NCBI GenBank assembly: GCA_017557185.1
Contig: JAFZAP010000042.1
Coordinates: 1 to 36,492 of the forward strand
Direction: 5' to 3'
Length of the DNA: 36,492 bases
DNA from: Prevotella sp.
GTDB lineage: Bacteria > Bacteroidota > Bacteroidia > Bacteroidales > Bacteroidaceae
The position numbers were made by a program, and so were the translations under genes. Under the pieces are notes generated by a model. It was not told the DNA's origin and made no database searches. It was given only the letters and a program-made list of their open reading frames with translations. Below are positions 1 through 7,578 of the stretch, one piece after another (within the stretch, counting starts at the first letter, position 1; every line of letters starts with the position of its first letter).

Positions 1-15
1 TCGCTCACTTATTCG

Positions 16-23
16 TAACTTTG
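16..23 (+). promoter_or_regulatory. -7 promoter box for hisH
   Basis: TAACTTTG matches the Bacteroidetes -7 consensus TAnnTTTG. It lies 45 bases before the hisH start, giving an expected leader of about 40 bases. The longer context TTATTCGTAACTTTGC is nearly identical to the boxes before secA and lepA. The -33 element would fall outside the window. Confidence 0.6.
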
Positions 24-67
24 CGCTCGATATATCAGCAACTACAGAATGTTTTTTAGGGTAAGCA

Positions 68-655
68 ATGAAAATAGCCATCATCAAGTATAATGCAGGC
101 AATATCTGTTCGGTGATCAACGCGCTGAAACGGCTCGGCATAGACCCTGTGCTCACCGATGAAGCCGACGTCATCAGGACCGCCGACCGCGTGGTGTTTC
201 CCGGTCAGGGTGAGGCGTCGTCGGCGATGGCGTGTCTCAGAGAACACGGCCTCGATGAGGTGATCCGCTCGTTGCAACAGCCCGTGCTGGGTATCTGCAT
301 CGGACAGCAGCTGCTCTGCCGACACTCCGAAGAGGGCGATACCGACTGTCTGGGCATCATTCCTGCCGACGTGAAGCGCTTCGCACCGCTCCGCCACGAG
401 GACAAGGTGCCGGCTATGGGGTGGCTGCCCGTCAGATGGAAGGGTGATGATTCGGAAGAACTTCCCTCCTACTATTTCGTGCACAGCTACTACGTGCCCC
501 GTTGCGAATGGACGCTGGCCACGACCAACTACATCGCACCCTACTCTGCCGCCCTCCACAAGGACAACTTCTGGAGCACGCAATTCCACCCCGAGAAGAG
601 CGGGCCGCAAGGCGAAGCCCTGCTGCACAAGTTCATCAGAGAGGGACATCTATAA
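68..655 (+). CDS. hisH: Imidazole glycerol phosphate synthase, glutaminase subunit HisH
   Basis: HisH hydrolyses glutamine and passes ammonia to HisF, which makes imidazole glycerol phosphate and AICAR in histidine biosynthesis (cytoplasm). The 195-residue protein is a complete class I glutamine amidotransferase: nucleophile C77 in GICIGQQ, and H174 and E176 in the FHPEKSG motif complete the triad. The oxyanion strand reads PGQG (45-48) rather than the common PGVG. It is followed after 18 bases by the fused hisA-hisF gene, so its synthase partner is co-transcribed. A good -7 box lies just upstream, so hisH may head the transcript; any other his genes would be outside the window. Confidence 0.95.
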   Translation: MKIAIIKYNAGNICSVINALKRLGIDPVLTDEADVIRTADRVVFPGQGEASSAMACLREHGLDEVIRSLQQPVLGICIGQQLLCRHSEEGDTDCLGIIPADVKRFAPLRHEDKVPAMGWLPVRWKGDDSEELPSYYFVHSYYVPRCEWTLATTNYIAPYSAALHKDNFWSTQFHPEKSGPQGEALLHKFIREGHL

Positions 656-673
656 GACAAACAAGAAAAGACT

Positions 674-2131
674 ATGATAGAACTGGTTCCGGCTATCGAT
701 ATCCTCGACGGCAAATGCGTAAGACTCACCAAGGGCGACTACGCCCGTCAGACCACCTACAACGATAATCCCGTTGAGGTGGCGCGCACGTTCGAGCGCA
801 TGGGGTTCACACGACTCCATGTGGTGGATCTCGACGGAGCCCGTTCCCGACACATCGTCAACGTGGAGGCTCTCCGTGCAATCGCCGAGAACACGCGACT
901 CATCATCGACTTCGGCGGAGGCATCAAGAGCGACGACGACCTGGAGCAGGCCTTTGCCGCCGGTGCACGGATGGTCACCGTCGGAAGCATTGCCGTCAGC
1001 GAGCCCGACTTGTTCATGAAGTGGCTCGACCGCTACGGTGCCGAGCGATTCATCTTGGGTGCCGACGTGCGCGACGGACGCATCGCCGTGAACGGCTGGA
1101 AAGAAGACTCGCAAGAGGAACTCATTCCTTTCCTGCGCCGCTATGTGGAGCGAGGTGTACGCAATGTGCTCTGCACCGACATCTCGAAGGACGGTATGCT
1201 CGAAGGTCCCGCCATCGACCTCTACCGCTCGGTGATGGACGCCTTCCCCCAGTTGCATCTCATCGCTAGCGGCGGGGTGTCGTCGAACGATGACATTGCC
1301 CGTCTCGATAAGGCAGGCATCCCTTCCGTCGTGTTCGGAAAGGCGTTCTACGAAGGGCGTCTGGCATTCGAGAGTATGGCGAAGCGCATCATCCCCTGTC
1401 TCGACGTGAAGGACGGAATGACCGTGAAGGGAACTAACTTCGTCAACCTCCGGACAGCCGGCGATCCCGTTGAGCTGGGCAAAGCCTATAGCCAGGCAGG
1501 AGCCGACGAACTGGTGTTCCTCGACATCACCGCCAGCCACGAGGGCCGCAAGACGTTCACCGATATGGTGAGCCGTGTGGCAAGCGAGATCAACATCCCC
1601 TTCACCGTTGGCGGAGGCATCAACGAACTCAGCGATGTCGACCGCCTGCTGGGAGCCGGAGCCGACAAGGTGAGTGTGAACTCGGCCGCCCTCAGACAGC
1701 CGCAACTCATCGACCAGATCACAAGCCGCTACGGCTCGCAAGTGTGCGTATGCGCCATCGACGCCCGTCTTGATGTCGACGGCTGGCATTGCTACGTGAA
1801 AGGCGGCCGCGAGCGTACGGAGCGCGGACTCTTCGAGTGGGCACACGAGGTTGAGCAGCGTGGCGCCGGCGAGATTCTCTTCACCAGCATGAACCACGAC
1901 GGCGTGAAGAACGGCTATGCCAACGATGCCCTCGCCCGCCTCGCCGAAGAACTCACCATCCCCGTCATCGCCAGCGGTGGAGCAGGCACGAAGGAACACT
2001 TCCGCGATGCCTTCGTGGTGGGTAAGGCTGATGCGGCCCTTGCCGCCAGCGTGTTCCACTTCGGCGAAATCCCCATCCCCGACCTGAAGGAATACTTCTG
2101 GCAGGAAGGAATCAACGTGAGACGGTGTTGA
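674..2131 (+). CDS. hisAF: HisA-HisF fusion: ProFAR isomerase joined to imidazole glycerol phosphate synthase cyclase subunit
   Basis: One 485-residue frame encodes two (beta-alpha)8 barrels. Residues 1-234 are HisA (ProFAR isomerase): catalytic D9 in PAIDILDG, D131 in GADVRDG, T168-D169 in CTDISKDG. Residues 235-485 are a full-length HisF beginning [14 protein letters not shown], with catalytic D244 and D363 (D10 and D129 in HisF numbering, one less than the usual 11 and 130). HisA normally has about 10 more residues in its last helix; here the HisF start takes that place and there is no linker and no stop codon. These are usually two genes in Bacteroidales as far as I recall. A real fusion, internal initiation at the ATG at 1376, and a sequencing or assembly indel that removed the hisA stop are all possible. 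Neighbours hisH and hisIE fit the pathway. Confidence 0.9.
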   Translation: MIELVPAIDILDGKCVRLTKGDYARQTTYNDNPVEVARTFERMGFTRLHVVDLDGARSRHIVNVEALRAIAENTRLIIDFGGGIKSDDDLEQAFAAGARMVTVGSIAVSEPDLFMKWLDRYGAERFILGADVRDGRIAVNGWKEDSQEELIPFLRRYVERGVRNVLCTDISKDGMLEGPAIDLYRSVMDAFPQLHLIASGGVSSNDDIARLDKAGIPSVVFGKAFYEGRLAFESMAKRIIPCLDVKDGMTVKGTNFVNLRTAGDPVELGKAYSQAGADELVFLDITASHEGRKTFTDMVSRVASEINIPFTVGGGINELSDVDRLLGAGADKVSVNSAALRQPQLIDQITSRYGSQVCVCAIDARLDVDGWHCYVKGGRERTERGLFEWAHEVEQRGAGEILFTSMNHDGVKNGYANDALARLAEELTIPVIASGGAGTKEHFRDAFVVGKADAALAASVFHFGEIPIPDLKEYFWQEGINVRRC

Positions 2132-2159
2132 GTGACCGTCATAAAAGGAAACAGACTTC

Positions 2160-2810
2160 ATGACAATGATAGACTTTGAGAAAATGGGCGGCCTCGTGCC
2201 CGCCATCATACAAGACGCCCGCACGAAGAACGTGCTCATGCTGGGATTCATGAACCGCGAGGCCTACGAGAAGACCTTAGCGACAGGACTCGTCACCTTC
2301 TGGAGCCGCACCCGCCAGTGCCTCTGGACGAAGGGCGAGACGTCGGGCAACGTGCTCCGGCTGGTGAGCATCAAGAGCGATTGCGACAACGACACGCTGC
2401 TCATCAAGGCAGAACCCGCCGGCCCCGTCTGCCACACGGGCACCGATACCTGCTGGGGTGAGACGAACGAGGAAGACGACCTCGCGTTCCTGAGCGAGCT
2501 TCAGGACTTCATCGAAAAGCGCCACGAAGAGATGCCCGAGGGTTCCTACACCACTCGCCTCTTCACCGACGGCACGAAGCGAATCGCCCAGAAGGTGGGC
2601 GAAGAAGCCCTCGAGGCCGTCATCGAGGCCACCAGCGGCACCAACGAGAAGTTCATCTACGAGGCTTCCGACATGCTCTACCACCTGCTGGTGTTGCTCA
2701 CCGACAAAGGTCTGCGCATCGACGACCTCGCCCGCGAGCTACGCCGTCGCCACGATCCCGACTGGGACCGCAAGCGTCGCGAGCAGAGGGCCAAGGGCGA
2801 TGAAGAATGA
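2160..2810 (+). CDS. hisIE: Bifunctional phosphoribosyl-AMP cyclohydrolase / phosphoribosyl-ATP pyrophosphatase HisIE
   Basis: Catalyses steps 2 and 3 of histidine biosynthesis. The 216-residue protein has the usual fused order: HisI (about residues 1-110) with the metal-binding cysteine region SDCDNDTLL and CHTGTDTCW, then HisE (about 115-205) with an all-helical MazG-like fold including the acidic EKVGEEALEAVIEA-type helix (here KVGEEALEAVIEA). It begins 28 bases after hisA-hisF. M1 and M3 are both possible starts. The downstream ATPase gene follows closely, so the his genes and the ftsE-lysC-lysA group probably share a transcript. Confidence 0.95.
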   Translation: MTMIDFEKMGGLVPAIIQDARTKNVLMLGFMNREAYEKTLATGLVTFWSRTRQCLWTKGETSGNVLRLVSIKSDCDNDTLLIKAEPAGPVCHTGTDTCWGETNEEDDLAFLSELQDFIEKRHEEMPEGSYTTRLFTDGTKRIAQKVGEEALEAVIEATSGTNEKFIYEASDMLYHLLVLLTDKGLRIDDLARELRRRHDPDWDRKRREQRAKGDEE

Positions 2811-2847
2811 GCAAGAAAAGAAACCAATCAATAAAAACATACCTGAC

Positions 2848-3534
2848 ATGTTAGTAGAATACAAGAACGTAAAGGTTTACCAGGCAGATGAAGCCGTCCT
2901 CGAGGACGTCGACTTCCACGCCAGCGAAGGCGAGTTCATCTACATCATCGGAAAGGTGGGATCGGGAAAGAGCTCCCTCCTGAAGACGATGTATTGCGAA
3001 CTCGACATCAACGAAGACGACGCCGATCAGGCGGTAGTGCTCGGACGCGACCTCACGAAGATACGCCGCAAGGAGATTCCCGCCCTTCGCAAGGAGATGG
3101 GCATCATCTTCCAAGACTTCCAGCTGCTCCACGACCAGACGGTCTATCAGAACCTGCGCTTCGTGCTCAGGGCTACCGGCTGGAAAGACAAGAAGGCCAT
3201 CAACCAGCGCATCGATGAAGTGCTCACCGACGTGGGTATGCTCGAGAAGCGCGACAAGATGCCTTCCGAGCTCTCGGGAGGCGAACAGCAGCGCATCGCC
3301 ATCGCCCGCTCGCTTCTGAACACGCCGAAGATCATCGTCGCCGACGAGCCTACCGGCAACCTCGACCCAGAGACCGCCACCAACATCGTGGCCCTTCTGA
3401 AGGAGATCACCAAGACGGGCACCGCCGTCGTGATGTCGACCCACAACATCCTGATGCTCGACAAGTTCCCAGGCATCGTCTATCAATGTGAAGACAATCA
3501 CATCAAGGAGATTACACAAGAATATAACAAATAA
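2848..3534 (+). CDS. ftsE: FtsE-type cell-division ABC transporter ATP-binding protein
   Basis: ATPase of 228 residues that would pair with FtsX in the inner membrane to control peptidoglycan hydrolases at division. It has Walker A GKVGSGKSS, Q-loop FQDFQLL, signature LSGGEQQRIAIARS, Walker B IIVADEPTGNLD and switch histidine in STHN, all in the FtsE/LolD-like arrangement. The frame extends upstream to 2800, overlapping hisIE by 11 bases, but the ATG at 2848 (MLVEYKNVKVY) aligns with family N-termini and leaves a 37-base gap, so I chose it. No ftsX is present beside it. It is followed 16 bases later by aspartate kinase. Confidence 0.85.
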   Translation: MLVEYKNVKVYQADEAVLEDVDFHASEGEFIYIIGKVGSGKSSLLKTMYCELDINEDDADQAVVLGRDLTKIRRKEIPALRKEMGIIFQDFQLLHDQTVYQNLRFVLRATGWKDKKAINQRIDEVLTDVGMLEKRDKMPSELSGGEQQRIAIARSLLNTPKIIVADEPTGNLDPETATNIVALLKEITKTGTAVVMSTHNILMLDKFPGIVYQCEDNHIKEITQEYNK

Positions 3535-3550
3535 CGTAAGCACAAAGACT

Positions 3551-4867
3551 ATGAAAGTAATGAAATTCGGCGGAACCTCTGTTGGTTCGCCTGATCGCAT
3601 CAAGCACGTCGCCAGCCTCGTCACCGAGTCGGGCGAGCCCACCTTCGTCGTACTCTCGGCCATGAGCGGAACAACCAACACGCTCGTCGAGATCTCCGAC
3701 TATCTCTACAAGAAGAATCCCGAGGGTGCCAACGAGATCATCAACACGCTCGAGAAGAAATACATGGTGCACGTCGACGAGCTCTACGACACCGATGAGT
3801 ACAAGCAGAAGACGCGCGACTTCCTGCATCAGGAGTTCGACTATCTGCGCTCGTTCACGAAGGACATCTTCACCTCGTTCGAGGAGAAGAGCATTGTCGC
3901 ACAAGGCGAGGTGATGTCGACAAACATGATGGTGAACTACCTTCAGGAGAAGGGAATCAAAGCCGTGTTGCTCTCGGCACTCGACTTCATGCGCACCGAT
4001 AAGAACGGCGAACCCGACCCCCAGTACATCAAGGAGAAGCTCGCCGCCATCATGATGCAGAACGAAGACTATCAGATCTACATCACTCAGGGATTCATCT
4101 GCCGCAATGCCTACGGCGAGGTCGACAACCTGCTTCGCGGAGGCTCCGACTACACCGCCTCACTCGTGGGAGCAGCCCTGCCCGCCGACGAGATTCAAAT
4201 TTGGACCGACATCGACGGCATGCACAACAACGACCCGCGCGTGGTGGAACATACCGAGGCCGTGCGCCAGCTGAACTTCGAGGAGGCAGCCGAGCTCGCC
4301 TACTTCGGCGCGAAGATCCTGCACCCCACCTGCGTACAGCCGGCTAAGTTCGCAGGCATCCCCGTGCGCCTGAAGAACACCCTCGACCCGAAGGCCGACG
4401 GCACCATCATCGACAACGTCATCATGCGCGGAAAGATCAAGGCCGTCGCCGCGAAGGACAACATCACCGCCATCAAGATCAAGTCGAGCCGCATGCTCCT
4501 GGCAACGGGCTTCCTTCGCAAGGTGTTCGAGATCTTCGAGAGCTACCAGACGCCCATCGACATGATTGCCACTTCGGAGGTCGGCGTCTCGATGAGCATC
4601 GACAACCAGGCTCACCTCACCGATATCGTCAACGAACTGAAGAAGTACGGCACCGTCACCGTCGACTCCGATATGACCATCATCTGCGTTGTGGGCGACC
4701 TCGACTGGAGCAACCTCGGCTTCGAGTCGCTGGTGCTGGAGGCCATGCAGAACATCCCCGTGCGCATGATCTCCTACGGCGGTTCCAACTACAACATCTC
4801 GTTCCTCATCAAGGGAAGCGACAAGAAGCGTGCATTACAGAGCCTGAGCGACAAACTCTTCTCCTGA
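3551..4867 (+). CDS. lysC: Monofunctional aspartate kinase
   Basis: Phosphorylates L-aspartate, the entry to lysine, threonine, methionine and diaminopimelate. The 438-residue protein starts MKVMKFGGTSVGSPDRI, with the KFGGTSV nucleotide-binding motif, a GGSDYTAS segment and a C-terminal pair of ACT domains (about 300-438) that normally bind the feedback inhibitor. No homoserine dehydrogenase domain is attached. The frame is open back to 3488, overlapping ftsE, but the ATG at 3551 places the kinase motif at the N-terminus as in the family. lysA begins one base after its stop, so the two are surely co-expressed for the lysine/diaminopimelate branch. Confidence 0.93.
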   Translation: MKVMKFGGTSVGSPDRIKHVASLVTESGEPTFVVLSAMSGTTNTLVEISDYLYKKNPEGANEIINTLEKKYMVHVDELYDTDEYKQKTRDFLHQEFDYLRSFTKDIFTSFEEKSIVAQGEVMSTNMMVNYLQEKGIKAVLLSALDFMRTDKNGEPDPQYIKEKLAAIMMQNEDYQIYITQGFICRNAYGEVDNLLRGGSDYTASLVGAALPADEIQIWTDIDGMHNNDPRVVEHTEAVRQLNFEEAAELAYFGAKILHPTCVQPAKFAGIPVRLKNTLDPKADGTIIDNVIMRGKIKAVAAKDNITAIKIKSSRMLLATGFLRKVFEIFESYQTPIDMIATSEVGVSMSIDNQAHLTDIVNELKKYGTVTVDSDMTIICVVGDLDWSNLGFESLVLEAMQNIPVRMISYGGSNYNISFLIKGSDKKRALQSLSDKLFS

Positions 4868-4868
4868 T

Positions 4869-6041
4869 ATGATCAAAGGAACATTCCCCGTAGAACAGTT
4901 CTCCAAGCGCGAGACACCGTTCTACTACTACGACACGCCCCTGCTCCGACAGACGCTCGCCGCCATCAACGACGAGTGCCGCCGCCACGAGGGGTTCCAC
5001 GTCCACTACGCCATTAAGGCAAACGCCAACCCGAAGGTGCTGACCATCATCAGCCACGCGGGGCTGGGAGCCGATTGCGTGAGCGGAGGTGAGATACGCG
5101 CCGCCCTCAGCGCCGGGTTCCCCGCATCGAAGATTGTCTATGCCGGCGTGGGCAAGAGCGACTGGGAGATCAACCTCGGCCTCGATGCCGACATCTTCTG
5201 CTTTAATGTGGAGAGCATCCCCGAGCTCGAGGTCATCAACCAACTGGCGGCCGCGAAGGGAAAGGTGGCTCGCATCTGCCTGCGCATCAATCCCAACGTG
5301 GGGGCTCACACGCATGCCAACATCACGACGGGACTCGCCGAGAACAAGTTCGGCATCGCTATGCGCGATATGGACGACGTCATCGCGGTAGCACGCGAGA
5401 TGAAGAACGTCGAGTTCATCGGCCTGCACTTCCACATCGGCTCGCAGATCCTCGATATGGGCGACTTCGAAGCGCTCTGCAATCGCATCAACGACCTGCA
5501 ACTGAAGTTCGAGCGCCAGCATGTCGAGCTGAAGCACATCAACGTGGGCGGCGGTCTGGGCATCAGCTACGACCATCCTAACCACTTGCCCATTCCCGAC
5601 TTCCACGACTACTTCTCCACCTATGCCAGCAAGCTCAAACTACGTCCCGGCCAACAGCTGCACTTCGAGCTCGGACGCGCCATCGTCGCCCAGTGTGGCA
5701 CGCTTGTCACCCGTGTGCTCTACGTGAAGCAGGGAGCCGCCAAGCAGTTCGCCATCGTCGATGCAGGCATGACCGACCTCATCCGTCCCGCGCTCTACAA
5801 CGCCTTCCACCGCATCGAAAACATCTCGAGCGACGAGCCCGAGGAGACCTACGACGTGGTGGGCCCCATCTGCGAGTCGAGCGATGTGTTCGTGAAGGCC
5901 TTCGACCTCAACCGTTGTCATCGTGGCGACCTGCTCGTCATGCGCTCGGCGGGTGCCTACGGCGAGATTATGGCCAGCCAATACAACTGCCGCCGCCTGC
6001 CCGTGGGATATGTCACGGAGGAGTTGATAGTTGATAATTGA
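4869..6041 (+). CDS. lysA: Diaminopimelate decarboxylase
   Basis: PLP enzyme converting meso-diaminopimelate to lysine, the last step of the pathway. The 390-residue protein shows the PLP lysine in HYAIKANANPKVL, the HFHIGSQ motif, the GGGLG phosphate-binding loop and the CESSDVF active-site segment. It belongs to the shorter LysA type common in Bacteroidales. The last residues (about ELIVDN) and the TGA stop are encoded by 7-base repeats (GTTGATA, ATTGATA) that continue downstream, so the native C-terminus may have been replaced by repeat sequence. Start ATG is one base beyond the lysC stop. Confidence 0.93.
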   Translation: MIKGTFPVEQFSKRETPFYYYDTPLLRQTLAAINDECRRHEGFHVHYAIKANANPKVLTIISHAGLGADCVSGGEIRAALSAGFPASKIVYAGVGKSDWEINLGLDADIFCFNVESIPELEVINQLAAAKGKVARICLRINPNVGAHTHANITTGLAENKFGIAMRDMDDVIAVAREMKNVEFIGLHFHIGSQILDMGDFEALCNRINDLQLKFERQHVELKHINVGGGLGISYDHPNHLPIPDFHDYFSTYASKLKLRPGQQLHFELGRAIVAQCGTLVTRVLYVKQGAAKQFAIVDAGMTDLIRPALYNAFHRIENISSDEPEETYDVVGPICESSDVFVKAFDLNRCHRGDLLVMRSAGAYGEIMASQYNCRRLPVGYVTEELIVDN

Positions 6042-6130
6042 TAATTGATAGTCGGAACTAGAAACTCGGAACTAGAAACTCGACACTCGGAACTAGAAAC
6101 TCGACACTCGGAACTAGAAACTCGACGCTC
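6023..6130. repeat. Heptamer tandem array at the end of lysA
   Basis: Two consecutive arrays with a 7-base period. 6023-6050 holds four units (GTTGATA twice, ATTGATA twice). After a 3-base break, 6054-6130 holds eleven exact 7-base units made of GGAACTA, GAAACTC, GACACTC and GACGCTC. The first array includes the lysA stop codon. The array ends 9 bases before the GT2 start codon. Confidence 0.9.
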
Positions 6131-6139
6131 TATAACACC

Positions 6140-7414
6140 ATGATATTCGACACGATAACTCTCATCTTGGGTGCGGCAGTCCTGCTACTCGCCGTTCTCA
6201 CCGCTCTGCTCAGCCCGTTCCGCCGCGACAAGTTGCCGGAGACATCAAAAGAACCGTCAGAAGAGCCGTCAGAGGCCCCTTCTGCCGACATCGCAACCGA
6301 CGAAACTAACCAAACTCCCCTCCCCTCGGGAGGGGTTGGGGGTGGGTATCCCCTCACCCTCCTCGTCACCGTTCAGAACAAGCAGGCACACCTGCTACGG
6401 CGCCACCTGCCCCAGCTGCTCAGCCAGGAATACGAGGCGGGCTACGAGGTCGTTGTGGTGGCCGAGAAGGGCGATAGCGACACCGAGGACATCCTCAACA
6501 GCTATGCCGGCAACCCGCTGCTCTACGCCACCTACGTCCCTGACTCGTCGCGCTACATGAGCCGCAAGAAGCTCGCCATCACGCTCGGTGTGAAAGCTGC
6601 CCACAACGAGTGGATCGTGATGACCGACGCCTACTGCTCGCCCGCCGGCAACCACTGGCTCCAGGCTCTCGCCAGCCACATAGCCGACAACACGACCAAC
6701 GAAGCTAACCAAACTCCCCTCCCCTCGGGAGGGGCTGGGGGTGGGTGCTCCCTCATCATCGGCTATAGCAACTACGACGACGAGGCGCGACCCTACTACC
6801 GCTTCGAGCGGCTCCAGCAGGCCTGCTACACGATGCGCGAGGCTCGTCGCGCTACCGCCTATCGTGCGATGGGTTGCAACGTGGTGTTCCGCAAGAGCGA
6901 GTTCATCGAGGGCGACGGCTATCGCGGCAACCTCGAGCATACGCGCGGCGAATACGACTTCCTCGTCAACAAGTACGCCCGCCGCCACCTCACCGCTGTA
7001 GCCAACGAACCCGAGGCATGGGTCATCGACGACGCTCCCACACGTCACGAGTGGCGAAGCCGACACATCTATTATATGCACACGCGCAAGCACCTCGCGC
7101 GGAGCTTCCGCCACCGTCTGCTGCCGTTCATCGACGAGTTTGCCCTCCACCTCTGCTTCCTCGCCGCCATCGGCATCGGCGTCTTCGCCGGTCTCACCAG
7201 CCGCTGGATCCTGCTCGGCATCAGCATCGTCGCACTCGTGCTCAACATCTGCCTCCGCACATCGTTCGCCCGCAAGGCCGTGCGTGCCTACGGCGAGGAC
7301 ATCGCCTCCTGGCGCCTCTACCCCTACGAGCTCAGCGGCATCTGGCACAAGCTCTACCAGCATCTGCGCTACTGGCGCGCCAACAAGACCGACTTTACGA
7401 CACACAAGGTGTAG
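6140..7414 (+). CDS. Membrane-anchored GT2-family glycosyltransferase with two repeat-encoded insertions
   Basis: 424 residues. An N-terminal transmembrane segment (about 3-26) is followed by a Ser/Glu/Pro-rich linker, a GT-A type catalytic region (about 75-285) and one or two C-terminal transmembrane segments (about 335-375). The nucleotide-sugar motif region reads EWIVMTDAYCSP, where most GT2 enzymes have DAD, and GEYDFLVN takes the place of the usual GEDxxL. This layout suggests an inner-membrane polysaccharide or glycolipid glycosyltransferase; the substrate is unknown. Two copies of a dispersed GC-rich repeat (6301-6347 and 6700-6746) lie inside the frame and encode NQTPLPSGGVGGG and NQTPLPSGGAGGG; the second interrupts the catalytic domain. 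Starts 9 bases after the heptamer array. Confidence 0.8.
   Translation: MIFDTITLILGAAVLLLAVLTALLSPFRRDKLPETSKEPSEEPSEAPSADIATDETNQTPLPSGGVGGGYPLTLLVTVQNKQAHLLRRHLPQLLSQEYEAGYEVVVVAEKGDSDTEDILNSYAGNPLLYATYVPDSSRYMSRKKLAITLGVKAAHNEWIVMTDAYCSPAGNHWLQALASHIADNTTNEANQTPLPSGGAGGGCSLIIGYSNYDDEARPYYRFERLQQACYTMREARRATAYRAMGCNVVFRKSEFIEGDGYRGNLEHTRGEYDFLVNKYARRHLTAVANEPEAWVIDDAPTRHEWRSRHIYYMHTRKHLARSFRHRLLPFIDEFALHLCFLAAIGIGVFAGLTSRWILLGISIVALVLNICLRTSFARKAVRAYGEDIASWRLYPYELSGIWHKLYQHLRYWRANKTDFTTHKV
6301..6347 (+). repeat. Dispersed GC-rich palindromic repeat, copy 1, inside the GT2 gene
   Basis: 47-base copy whose core CCCCTCCC-CTC-GGGAGGGG is a perfect 8-bp inverted repeat with a 3-base loop, followed by a G-rich tail TTGGGGGTGGG. 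It differs from copy 2 (6700-6746) at two positions. It is in frame and falls in the linker between the N-terminal membrane segment and the catalytic domain. Confidence 0.9.
6700..6746 (+). repeat. Dispersed GC-rich palindromic repeat, copy 2, inside the GT2 gene
   Basis: Same 47-base unit as copy 1, same orientation and same reading frame. It sits in the catalytic domain between IADNTTNEA and CSLIIGYSN. A shorter third copy is at 8543-8577. Confidence 0.9.
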
Positions 7415-7420
7415 TGGATA

Positions 7421-7455
7421 GTTGAGAGTTGAGAGTTGAGAGTTGATAGTTGATG
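7421..7455. repeat. Heptamer tandem array after the GT2 gene
   Basis: Five exact 7-base units: GTTGAGA three times, GTTGATA, GTTGATG. A related heptamer GTGGATA precedes it and begins on the last base of the GT2 stop codon (7412-7414). The unit matches the first array after lysA. Confidence 0.9.
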
Positions 7456-7504
7456 ATTACCATCGCCTACAAACCTACATGTAAAGCATCATTTCCGATA
7501 AAAC

Positions 7505-7578
7505 ATCTGTGTAATCTGCGGTTCAATCATAAAGACGACAACAAGTAATAAATCAGAGTAATCCGGGTAAATCTGTGG
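7505..7578. repeat. Solo copies of the 9-base-periodic AATCTGTG-type repeat
   Basis: ATCTGTGTAATCTGCGGTT (7505-7523) and a second, diverged segment with AATCAGAGT, AATCCGGGT, AAATCTGTGG (from about 7551). The same element in inverted orientation brackets the GxxExxY gene at 22976 and 23463. Here there is no such gene between the copies. The second segment contains the GTG start of the next gene. Confidence 0.7.

Noticed and set aside
650-2251. A 533-residue open frame on the minus strand across hisA-hisF
   Set aside because: Antisense shadow of a clear enzyme gene. GC-rich codon use removes stops on the opposite strand; the translation has no recognisable domain or signal.
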